Assembly (NCBI GenBank): GCA_030247855.1
Contig: JAPDRN010000179.1
Location: 1 to 60,410 of the forward strand
Direction: 5' to 3'
From: Knufia peltigerae
Taxonomy: Eukaryota > Ascomycota > Eurotiomycetes > Chaetothyriales > Trichomeriaceae
DNA length: 60,410 nt
Each line of letters opens with the position of its first letter. Position 1 is the stretch's first letter. This document shows, piece after piece, positions 33,151-40,862 of this stretch. The translations under genes were made by a program, and so were the position numbers. The notes beneath the pieces were generated by a model, which was not told where the DNA came from, searched no databases, and was given only the letters and a program-made list of their open reading frames with translations.

Positions 33151-35481
33151 TTAAAGCCTCACGGTCACGCCGACCTGGAACCCGCGACCGGGCAACGGTG
33201 CGATGTACTTCAACGGCGAGTTGTGTGGACGCGCTTCGTCATCCAGAAGGTTGCTGCCGTTGACGAACACTTCCATCCCAGCGATGTACGCATTGCGTAC
33301 TGGCAGCTCGCGGCTGACCTGCAGATCGACCAGGTTGAATGCATCCAGCGGAATCTCTTCGCTGACGTTGCGGCCCAGGTACTTCTGCTTGTCGTAGTAG
33401 GTGCTGGACAGTTGCACCTTCCAGCTGTCGCGCTGCCATTGCAGGTTGGCGCCATAGCGGTTGGTCGGCATGTTCGGCAGGTACTCGCCGTCGTTGTGCG
33501 CGCGCAGCGTGTCCGGGCGATCGGCCTGGTTCCTGACCAGATCGGCGAAGGCGGACAGATTCAATTTTCCGTAACCGCCAAGATCGAGCGCCTGCGACGC
33601 ATCGATCTCGAATCCCTTCACCGTGGTGTCGGTCTGCTTCCAGTACTTCAGCGGCAGGCGATTGGCCATCTGCATGCCGGAGTGGCCCTGGTAGAGGTAG
33701 TTGTTGTACTTCATCCGGTAGGCGGTGGCCGACAGCGCGAAGCCGCCAAGATGAAACAGTCCGGTCAGCTCCAGGTTCTTCGCGCGTTCCGGCTCCAGGT
33801 TCTGGTTGCCTTCTTCCTGGGTCATTACCGAGTAATGCGCGTTGCTGGCATACAGCTCGTTGATCTCCGGTGCGCGCTGCGCAGACGAATAGCGCACCTT
33901 GGCGGCGAACAGCGGGCCGAGTTCGACATACGAGCCCAGGCTGTAACTGTTGAGACGATAGGAGCGGTCCTGCAGCGTGGTGTTGGCAGCATTGCGCGAG
34001 GTCTTGAAGCGGCTGGGCTGCAGGTCATGGTCCACGCGTTCATGGCGGACGCCGGCATCGAAGGAAACCCAGCCGAAGTCGAGGGTTTCCTTCAGGAACA
34101 CGGCGTTGCTGCGCGTTTCCACATCAGGCAGGTAGCGCAGCGTGCCGCTGCCGGTGACGTCGCGCGCCTGATGGCTCAGGCCCAGCACGCCGCTGAGCGG
34201 CCCGACGGGTTGATGTGCCAGCAGCAGTTCGGCCTGGGTGCTCTGGAAGTCGTAGTCGTTGGCCCTGGTCGAGCCCAGGCGCTCGCCCGAGGTGTTGTCC
34301 AGTTTTGAAACCCGCAGTTCGGCACGTTCGACGTACGGCAGCGGGTCTCGCAGCAATGCTTCCAGGGCGTAGCGCTGCTGTTTGATCACCACGCCCACCG
34401 GCAGGCCGTCGGCAGGGTTCGCGCCGAAGGACAGGTTCTGCATCGAGAAGCCCGGCACACCATATTCGCTGTCCTTGGCATCGATGCTGACGCCGATATG
34501 GCCGCGATCGAAGAACCAGGTCGAGCCGAGTGCTACCTGCGAACTGCGTGAGTAGCTGTTGCCCAGCCGGTGGTGGTAATCGGGGGTCACATCGTTGTTG
34601 ATCTGCTTCTGTACGTACGACGGCGTGCCGGCGACATAGGCCGGATTGACCGGATTGACGTAGGTGCGGCGCTGCCAGACCGAGGTCGGGTTGCTGGTAT
34701 AGAAGGAAAAATCACCATCGGCCCAGTCGGGATTCTCGGTCATGAACTGGTCGATGTAGGGTTGCGAGGCCTTGTTGTAGAGCTGCTGGACGCGCGCTTC
34801 CTTCTGGCAGCTGTCGGCCAGCGCCGAATTGACACCTCCGGTGGCCGGGAACAGCTGGGTGTTGCAGACGCCTGCCTTGCTGTTGCCGGGAATGTCGTAA
34901 TACGAGATGCGTTGCCGCGAGACCTGCAGGTTGGTCGAGACATTCCGCTGGTTGTTGAAGTTCATGCGGAAGCCCTGCGCATCGGCCGCGTTGAAGCCTT
35001 TGCGCAGCACCAGTTCCATCGACTGGTCCTTGTCCTCCATCGTGCGCGAGATCAGGCCGGAGTCGATATCGACGCTGCCGCCGATCGCGTTGCCGCCGTA
35101 GCGGACGGTATCGGAGGATTTGTTGACGGTGACGCTGCGCACGAACAGCGGGTCGAAGGGAATGTTGATGTCGCCGCTGAAGGCGTTCATGCCGAGGATG
35201 GACTGGCCATCTTCCAGGATCTGCACGCGGTTGCCGCTGAGACTGCGGATGACCGGAGCGCCAGCGTTGGGACCGAAGGCACTGTTCTGCACGCCGGAGA
35301 CATGTTCAAGCATGCCGCCGAGGGTGCGGTTCTGGGCCTGTGGGGTCTCGACAGTGACGATGCTGTCGATCCGGGAGGGCTTGCTTGCCTCGACCCGGAC
35401 GGCGGGCAGGGTGGGGTCGTCGCTGGCATGGGCGTTGTGAACGACGAACAGGATGGCTGCAGCAAGCAGATGACGACGCAT
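33151..35481 (-). CDS. TonB-dependent outer-membrane receptor, probably for zinc (ZnuD-like)
   Basis: The 776-residue protein has a signal peptide (MRRHLLAAAILFVVHNAHA), a TonB-box-like PAVRVEASK, a plug domain (GGMLEHVSGVQNSAFGPNAGAPVIRSLSGNRVQILEDG, cut short here) and a beta-barrel ending in the typical aromatic/hydrophobic strand (FQVGVTVRL). Start at 35481 follows GGAG; the open frame upstream of it is not homologous. A Zur-box-like palindrome overlaps its promoter, which is the main reason for proposing zinc. A heme or other metal ligand cannot be excluded. Confidence 0.85.
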   Translation of the reverse strand: MRRHLLAAAILFVVHNAHASDDPTLPAVRVEASKPSRIDSIVTVETPQAQNRTLGGMLEHVSGVQNSAFGPNAGAPVIRSLSGNRVQILEDGQSILGMNAFSGDINIPFDPLFVRSVTVNKSSDTVRYGGNAIGGSVDIDSGLISRTMEDKDQSMELVLRKGFNAADAQGFRMNFNNQRNVSTNLQVSRQRISYYDIPGNSKAGVCNTQLFPATGGVNSALADSCQKEARVQQLYNKASQPYIDQFMTENPDWADGDFSFYTSNPTSVWQRRTYVNPVNPAYVAGTPSYVQKQINNDVTPDYHHRLGNSYSRSSQVALGSTWFFDRGHIGVSIDAKDSEYGVPGFSMQNLSFGANPADGLPVGVVIKQQRYALEALLRDPLPYVERAELRVSKLDNTSGERLGSTRANDYDFQSTQAELLLAHQPVGPLSGVLGLSHQARDVTGSGTLRYLPDVETRSNAVFLKETLDFGWVSFDAGVRHERVDHDLQPSRFKTSRNAANTTLQDRSYRLNSYSLGSYVELGPLFAAKVRYSSAQRAPEINELYASNAHYSVMTQEEGNQNLEPERAKNLELTGLFHLGGFALSATAYRMKYNNYLYQGHSGMQMANRLPLKYWKQTDTTVKGFEIDASQALDLGGYGKLNLSAFADLVRNQADRPDTLRAHNDGEYLPNMPTNRYGANLQWQRDSWKVQLSSTYYDKQKYLGRNVSEEIPLDAFNLVDLQVSRELPVRNAYIAGMEVFVNGSNLLDDEARPHNSPLKYIAPLPGRGFQVGVTVRL

Positions 35482-35504
35482 GACACACTCCGTGAAAAGA
35501 ATGT

Positions 35505-35537
35505 GAAATGTTATAACGTAACTATTCAGATTCACAA
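35505..35537 (-). promoter_or_regulatory. Zur-box-like operator and promoter of the TonB receptor
   Basis: The plus strand reads GAAATGTTATA then ACGTAACTATTC at 35505-35527. The left half matches the proteobacterial Zur half-site exactly and the right half at 7 of 11 positions. On the minus strand a promoter TTGTGA (35537-35532) / TATAAC (35515-35510) with 16-bp spacing overlaps it, so a bound repressor would block the -10. The site is 24-46 nt upstream of the receptor ATG. Confidence 0.65.
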
Positions 35538-35692
35538 GTCGGAAGGGGGGGCGGCGGAGGGGAGGGGAGATCGGCCTGGCAATCGGCGGCAGCCTGGGAA
35601 CTTGCACGCCCGGCCGCTGGCGCGCAGCATCCGGCATGGCAGGTTCCCCACAACGCACCTGCAGGACCTTCCTCACTCGAAAGGAGCCTCGC

Positions 35693-36175
35693 ATGAAGCT
35701 GTTGTCCGTCGTGTTGTTGTCCGTGGTTTCGCTGCAGGCGATGCCTGCCCTGGCTGAAAGCCCGAAGTCCTCGCCGCTGCTCGGCCGCTGGTCGCTGGAT
35801 ATCGCCACCTCCGCGCTGCCTGAAGCACAGCGTCCGGAACAGGTCGTGCTGGAATTCAAGGACGCCGGTGCGGGAAGGTGGAGCTCGCATGTGGATATCG
35901 TCCTGCATGATGGCAAGACGATGAAATCCGACGGTACGCTGGCATTGGATGGCACGCCCGCAGCGCTGACCGGCAGCTACGGCGCCAACCAGGCGACGCT
36001 GAAACTGCCGGCGCCGAACACGCTGGTGATGCAGCTGGTCGATCACGGTGCGCCTGCGTCCACCCGTGTGTATACGGTGGCCGCCGATCGTTCAACGATG
36101 ACCGAAACCAAGGCGTTCTTCGGTCATGACGGCACGCCGATCCTGCAGACCAACCTGTTCAAGCGGTTGCCGTAG
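35693..36175 (+). CDS. Small secreted protein of unknown function
   Basis: The 160-residue protein has a signal peptide (about 1-21, ending PALAE) and a strand-rich mature part: GRWSLDIATSALPEAQRPEQV, GRWSSHVDIVLHDGKTMKSDG, TRVYTVAADRSTMTET. The repeated strands suggest a small beta-sandwich or lipocalin-like fold. An AAGGAG ribosome-binding site precedes the ATG. It is divergent from the Zur-linked receptor (211 bp apart), so zinc control is possible but not shown. Confidence 0.75.
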   Translation: MKLLSVVLLSVVSLQAMPALAESPKSSPLLGRWSLDIATSALPEAQRPEQVVLEFKDAGAGRWSSHVDIVLHDGKTMKSDGTLALDGTPAALTGSYGANQATLKLPAPNTLVMQLVDHGAPASTRVYTVAADRSTMTETKAFFGHDGTPILQTNLFKRLP

Positions 36176-36194
36176 CGGTGTAATGCAGCGACAC

Positions 36195-36215
36195 CCGCAG
36201 AGGCGTGCTCTGCGG
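36195..36215. terminator. Hairpin between convergent genes
   Basis: An 8-bp stem (ccgcagag / ctctgcgg, loop gcgtg) lies between the stop codons of the small secreted protein gene and aceE. It lacks a T-run but could work in both directions. Confidence 0.45.
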
Positions 36216-36232
36216 ATGCCGTTGCTGCGCTG

Positions 36233-38905
36233 TCATGCGGCGGCGGGGTCGCGCTTGCCGGTATCGATCCCGTACCGGTCGATCGCCTGCTGCAGCAGGC
36301 TCCGTTCGACATGTCCGTCATCGGCCAAAGCCTTCAGTGCCGCCAGTACGATGAAGTGGCGATCGACCTCGAAGAACGTCCGCAGCGATTCGCGTGTATC
36401 CGAGCGACCGAAACCATCGGTGCCGAGTGCGATGAAGCGACGATCGTTGATGAAGGGGCGGATCTGGTCGCCGACGATCTTCATGTAATCGGTCGCCACC
36501 ACCACCGGGCCGGCGTGGTCCTGCAGGCACTGCTGCACGTAGGGAACGCGCGGCTCGTCGGCCGGGTGCAGCAGATTCCAGCGCTCGACGGCCAGACCAT
36601 CCCGGCGCAGTTCGGTCAGGCTGGTGGCGCTCCAGACATCGCTGCTGATACCGAAATCCTGCTGCAGAAGATCGGCGGCGGCCAGTACCTCGCGCAGGAT
36701 CGAGCCACTGCCCATCAACTGCACGCGCGGCTGTGCAATGGTGTCGGCAGCGACGGGGCGCAGCAGATGGAGGCCCTTCAGGATGCCGGCTTCGGCGCCG
36801 TCGGGCAGGGCCGGGTGCGGGTAGTTCTCGTTGAGCAGGGTGATGTAGTAGTAGATGTCTTCCTGGTCCACGTACATGCGGCGCAGGCCGTCGTGGATGA
36901 TCACCGCCAGCTCGAAGTTGTAGGTCGGGTCGTAGGACACGCAGCTGGGAATCACCGAGGACAGCACGTGGCTGTGGCCATCGTCGTGCTGCAGGCCTTC
37001 GCCCATCAGCGTGGTACGGCCCGAGGTGGCGCCAAGCAGGAAGCCACGGGTGCGCGCGTCGGCCGCTGCCCAGGCCAGGTCGCCGACGCGCTGCAGGCCG
37101 AACATCGAATAGAAGATGTAGAACGGAATCGTGGCCAGGCCGTGGTTGGCGTACGCGGTACCGGCGGCGATCCACGAACAGATCGCGCCGGATTCGTTGA
37201 TGCCTTCCTGCAGGATCTGGCCATCCTTGGCTTCCTTGTAATAGCTCAGCTGGCCAGCATCCTGCGGCGTGTACAGCTGGCCCAGGAAGGAATGGATGCC
37301 GATCTGGCGGAACAGGCCTTCCATGCCGAAGGTGCGCGATTCATCGGGCACGATCGGGATCACCAGCCTGCCCAGCTCGGGATCCTTGAGCAGGGTGGTG
37401 AGGATGCGCACGAAGCCCATGGTGGTGGACTGGCCGCGATCACCACTGCCCTGCAGTTGGACGTTGAACGCGGACAGCGGCGGCAGTGGCAGCGGATCGA
37501 CCTGTGCCAGTCGTGCCGGCAGCTGGCCACCCTGCGCCTGGCGACGCTGGGCGAAGTAGAGCGCTTCCGGGCTGCCCGGTTCCGGGCGCAGGTACGGCAT
37601 TTCCTCCAGCTGTTCATCACTGACCGGCAGATCGAAACGGTCGCGGAAAGCGCGCACCGCATCGGTGCTCATCTTCTTCAACTGATGATTGATGTTCTGG
37701 CCTTCGCCGGCCTCACCCATGCCGAAGCCCTTCACCGTCTTGGCCAATACCACGGTCGGCCGACCCGAGGTGTTCACTGCCTGCTGGTAGGCGGCGTAAA
37801 CCTTCTGCGGATCGTGGCCACCTCGCGCCAGCGCCCAGATCTCGTCGTCGCTCATGTGCGCGACCAGCGCCAGCAGTTCCGGGTAGCGCCCGAAGAAATG
37901 CTCGCGTACATAGGCACCGCTCTGTGACTTGAAGGTCTGGTAGTCACCATCGACGCATTCCATCATGCGCTGGCGCAGCAAGCCGCTGTGATCGCGTGCC
38001 AGCAGGTCGTCCCAGCCACCGCCCCAGATCACCTTGATCACGCTCCAGCCGGCGGCACGGAAGGTGCCTTCCAGTTCCTGTATCACTTTGGCGTTGCCGC
38101 GCACTGGTCCGTCCAGGCGCTGCAGGTTGCAGTTGACCACGAACACCAGGTTGTCCAGGCGCTCGCGCCCGGCCAGCGAAATGGCCGCCAGCGATTCGGG
38201 CTGATCCATTTCGCCATCACCGAGGAAGGCCCAGACCTTGCGACCCTGGTGCTGCTTCAGACCACGGTATTCCAGGTAGCGCATGTAACGTGCCTGATAG
38301 GCCGCGGTCAGCGGGCCCAGACCCATCGATACGGTGGGGAACTGCCAGAACTCCGGCATCAATCGTGGGTGCGGATACGAGGACAGGCCCTCGCGCCCGG
38401 CTTCGCGGCGGAAGTTGTCCATGCGCTCGGCGCTGATGCGGCCTTCCACGAATGCACGTCCATAGATGCCCGGTGCGGAATGGCCCTGGATGTAGATCAT
38501 GTCGCCGTCGAAGGTGTCGGTACGGCCACGGAAGAAGTGATCGAAGCCCACGTCATACATGACCGCTGCGGACTGGTAAGTGGCGATGTGGCCGCCGACA
38601 TTGGAATGCTTGCCGGCGCGCAGGACCATCACCATGGCATTCCAGCGGATCATCGCGTTCAACCGACGCTCGATGGCCAGGTCGCCCGGGTAGGCGGGCT
38701 GGCGTTCGGGCGGAATCGTGTTGGTGTAGGCGGTCCACGCGCGGGTGTGCAGGTCGCCATGCTGCTGCACGTCGAGTTCATCGAGCTGGTCCAGCAGGTA
38801 GTGCGCGCGGGGGCGGCCGCCAGCCTGGATCACCGCGTGCAGGGACTCGCGCCATTCGCGGGTTTCCTGCGGATCGGTGTCGAGAGGGAAGTGTGCCTGG
38901 TTCAT
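36233..38905 (-). CDS. aceE: Pyruvate dehydrogenase E1 component (homodimeric type)
   Basis: AceE decarboxylates pyruvate with thiamine diphosphate and passes the acetyl group to the lipoyl E2. The 890-residue length is that of homodimeric E1. The ThDP motif GDGEMDQPES...NLVFVVNCNLQRLDGPV is clear, with GHSAPGIYGRAF and the C-terminal LGTDGFGRSDTRE. Start at 38905 (MNQAHFPLDTDP) follows GGAGA. Neither aceF nor lpd is adjacent; the flanks are a secreted protein and an ECF sigma gene. Confidence 0.96.
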   Translation of the reverse strand: MNQAHFPLDTDPQETREWRESLHAVIQAGGRPRAHYLLDQLDELDVQQHGDLHTRAWTAYTNTIPPERQPAYPGDLAIERRLNAMIRWNAMVMVLRAGKHSNVGGHIATYQSAAVMYDVGFDHFFRGRTDTFDGDMIYIQGHSAPGIYGRAFVEGRISAERMDNFRREAGREGLSSYPHPRLMPEFWQFPTVSMGLGPLTAAYQARYMRYLEYRGLKQHQGRKVWAFLGDGEMDQPESLAAISLAGRERLDNLVFVVNCNLQRLDGPVRGNAKVIQELEGTFRAAGWSVIKVIWGGGWDDLLARDHSGLLRQRMMECVDGDYQTFKSQSGAYVREHFFGRYPELLALVAHMSDDEIWALARGGHDPQKVYAAYQQAVNTSGRPTVVLAKTVKGFGMGEAGEGQNINHQLKKMSTDAVRAFRDRFDLPVSDEQLEEMPYLRPEPGSPEALYFAQRRQAQGGQLPARLAQVDPLPLPPLSAFNVQLQGSGDRGQSTTMGFVRILTTLLKDPELGRLVIPIVPDESRTFGMEGLFRQIGIHSFLGQLYTPQDAGQLSYYKEAKDGQILQEGINESGAICSWIAAGTAYANHGLATIPFYIFYSMFGLQRVGDLAWAAADARTRGFLLGATSGRTTLMGEGLQHDDGHSHVLSSVIPSCVSYDPTYNFELAVIIHDGLRRMYVDQEDIYYYITLLNENYPHPALPDGAEAGILKGLHLLRPVAADTIAQPRVQLMGSGSILREVLAAADLLQQDFGISSDVWSATSLTELRRDGLAVERWNLLHPADEPRVPYVQQCLQDHAGPVVVATDYMKIVGDQIRPFINDRRFIALGTDGFGRSDTRESLRTFFEVDRHFIVLAALKALADDGHVERSLLQQAIDRYGIDTGKRDPAAA

Positions 38906-39176
38906 GTTGCGTCTCCAGAGAGCGCCGGTCGGCATCTGCGCGACACCGCCGGCAGGGCGACAGCTCTGGAGCGGAGTCGCGCCGGCAGGGCCATGGCGCG
39001 GGGGCGGCCTTGGTGGCTGCCGGGGAGACAAGCGTAGGCGGCGCATGGGTTGGCCGGTAGACAGGTGAGGGTTGGATCTGCGCGAACCTGCGCTTTGCCC
39101 GGCGGCGCTGCAATGCGGCTGTCATCGTCGGTGTGCACCCTGCTGGGTTTTCCAGCCTCGGGGTGGTTGGTCGGTT

Positions 39177-39692
39177 GTGAACAGCGTCAGGATCTGGGAG
39201 AAGAGCTACGCCTTGCGGCGCCGCCTGCTGCGTGGCTTCTTCCTTCGGCGTGGTTCACAGGTTGCCGATGCCGAGGATCTGGCCCAGGAGGTCTATCTGC
39301 GCCTGCTGCGCAGCACCGGCGAAGACGCCGCGGCGATCGAGAACCCTGAAGCCTATCTGTTCGCCGTGGCAGCCAACCTGGCCCGTGAGCAGGCACGCTC
39401 GCGCTCCGGCCTGCCGCAGATCGAGGATGTTGATCTGCTGGCCGAGGTACTCAGCAGCGAGGAGGACATCGAGGGTGATTTCGAACGGGCGCAGCGCTGG
39501 AGCGGGATCCGCGGCGCCATCGCACAACTGCCACCCACGACGCGGCGGGTGATGGAGCTGCACTACCGCGAAGGTCTGGATTGCCAACAGGTAGGGGCAC
39601 AGCTGGATGTGTCGGTGCACATGGTGCGCAAGCACATCGGCAAGGGGCTGGATGCCTGCAGGAAGGCGCTCGGCGCGGGGAAGGATGGATGA
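39177..39692 (+). CDS. FecI-like ECF sigma factor
   Basis: The 171-residue protein has sigma region 2 (DAEDLAQEVYLRLL, about 31-44, and EAYLFAVAANLAREQARS) and a region 4 helix-turn-helix (LPPTTRRVMELHYREGLDCQQVGAQLDVSVHMVRKHI, about 118-154). GTG at 39177 is chosen because homology begins there. It overlaps the FecR-like gene by 4 bp. The FecI-FecR-receptor order indicates cell-surface signalling: ligand binding by the receptor frees this sigma factor. Confidence 0.93.
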   Translation: MNSVRIWEKSYALRRRLLRGFFLRRGSQVADAEDLAQEVYLRLLRSTGEDAAAIENPEAYLFAVAANLAREQARSRSGLPQIEDVDLLAEVLSSEEDIEGDFERAQRWSGIRGAIAQLPPTTRRVMELHYREGLDCQQVGAQLDVSVHMVRKHIGKGLDACRKALGAGKDG

Positions 39693-40720
39693 ACCGGCAG
39701 GAGCCTGCAGCAATGGATGACGAGGTGGCCGAGCAGGCCGCGCGCTGGTTCCTGTGCAACCGCGAGGGTGGGCTGAGCGCTGCGCAGCGTGCCGAGTTCA
39801 TGGCATGGATGAAGCGCTCTCCCGACCACATACGCGCGTACCTGCATGCCCTGCATGTGCACCGGCAGGTGGGCGCGGCGATGTCGGCGCACGCGCAGGA
39901 GCAGGGGGACAGGGCCGCGCTGCCGGCGCTGCCGGCAACGGCGAAAGTCGTGCCGTTGTTTGCCGTGCCCCTGCCGCGCGCCGCGGTTGCATCGCGATCA
40001 CGCCGGCCGCTCTGGAGGCGGGGGGCTGCGGTGGCGTGCTGTCTGTTGCTGGTGGCCGGTCTGCTGCCGTGGCTGATGCCGCGCGAACAGATGCTGGTCG
40101 CCGGGCACGGGCAACTGCGTGATGTGGTACTGGCTGACCGGACGCAGGTGCGGCTGAATGCAGACAGCCGTCTGCGGGTGAACATCGGCTGGTTCAGCCG
40201 CCGCGTCGAACTGCTGCAGGGCGAGGCCACGTTTGATATCGCAGCGGATCGCCGACCCTTCGAGGTGCGGGTCGGTGATCTGCAGATCCGTGACATCGGC
40301 ACCGTGTTCGATGTGTCGCGTCGTTTGCAGAGCACGCGTGTCGGCGTGGTATCCGGCGAGGTGGAGGTCTGGACTGCCGGTGATGGGCAACGCCGGCTGG
40401 CGCAGCTGCCCGCCGGGCGGGTGGTCCAGGTCGATCATCTCAGTCATGCGGTGCAGCCGCTGGAAATACCGATGTCCATGCTGCTGGACTGGCAGCAGCG
40501 CCGGGTGTCGTTCCGTGATGAGCGCCTGGACGAGGTGGCTGCAGCGTTCAACCGCCACAACCAGGTGCAGGTGCGGCTGACCGATGATGCGGCGCGGGCG
40601 GCGCGCCTGTCGGGCAGCCTGGAGGCGCACCGGGTCGCAGCATTGCAGGCATTCCTGCAGCGGGACGCGCGCTTCGTCATCCGCCGCGAACAGGACACGG
40701 TATGGGTCTCCAGCCGCTGA
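39689..40720 (+). CDS. FecR-like anti-sigma/transducer protein
   Basis: The 343-residue protein has a cytoplasmic DUF4880-type domain (EQAARWFLCNREGGLSAAQRAEFMAWM, about 15-41), one membrane helix (about 112-130), and a periplasmic FecR domain. The latter shows RLNADSRLRVN, RRVELLQGEATFDI, VRVGDLQIRDIGTVFDV and TRVGVVSGEVEV. It should hold the sigma factor inactive and receive the signal from the receptor STN domain. Confidence 0.95.
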   Translation: MNRQEPAAMDDEVAEQAARWFLCNREGGLSAAQRAEFMAWMKRSPDHIRAYLHALHVHRQVGAAMSAHAQEQGDRAALPALPATAKVVPLFAVPLPRAAVASRSRRPLWRRGAAVACCLLLVAGLLPWLMPREQMLVAGHGQLRDVVLADRTQVRLNADSRLRVNIGWFSRRVELLQGEATFDIAADRRPFEVRVGDLQIRDIGTVFDVSRRLQSTRVGVVSGEVEVWTAGDGQRRLAQLPAGRVVQVDHLSHAVQPLEIPMSMLLDWQQRRVSFRDERLDEVAAAFNRHNQVQVRLTDDAARAARLSGSLEAHRVAALQAFLQRDARFVIRREQDTVWVSSR

Positions 40721-40739
40721 TCCCGGTGAGGGCGGTGGG

Positions 40740-40775
40740 CTGTCAGAAAAAATTCATCGAATCGGCGTTCTCCAC
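40740..40775 (+). promoter_or_regulatory. Candidate Pho box and ECF promoter before the receptor gene
   Basis: CTGTCAG-AAAA-AATTCAT (40740-40757) resembles the Pho box layout (7-bp repeat, 4-bp AT spacer, 7-bp repeat) at 6 of 7 and 4 of 7 positions. It overlaps a GAAAAAAT stretch that, with gcgttctcc about 17 bp further on, could be a FecI-type promoter. Both readings are tentative. Confidence 0.35.
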
Positions 40776-40862
40776 TTCCGCCGATGCCGGCTCTTACTTG
40801 GGAGAAGCCGCTGTCGAATGCCGACGCGGCAGCAGCTGTCCTCTCTCCTGCAAGGAACCGTG

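Noticed and set aside
35482..35955. Upstream extension of the Zur-linked receptor
   Set aside because: It would translate through its own promoter and the divergent secreted-protein gene; the signal peptide begins at 35481.
36311..37927. 538-codon plus-strand open frame opposite aceE
   Set aside because: Antisense shadow of aceE; composition typical of a mirror frame.
39072..39176. Longer start for the ECF sigma factor (TTG at 39072)
   Set aside because: The added 35 residues are Cys/Pro/Arg-rich without sigma homology; the GTG at 39177 matches the domain start.
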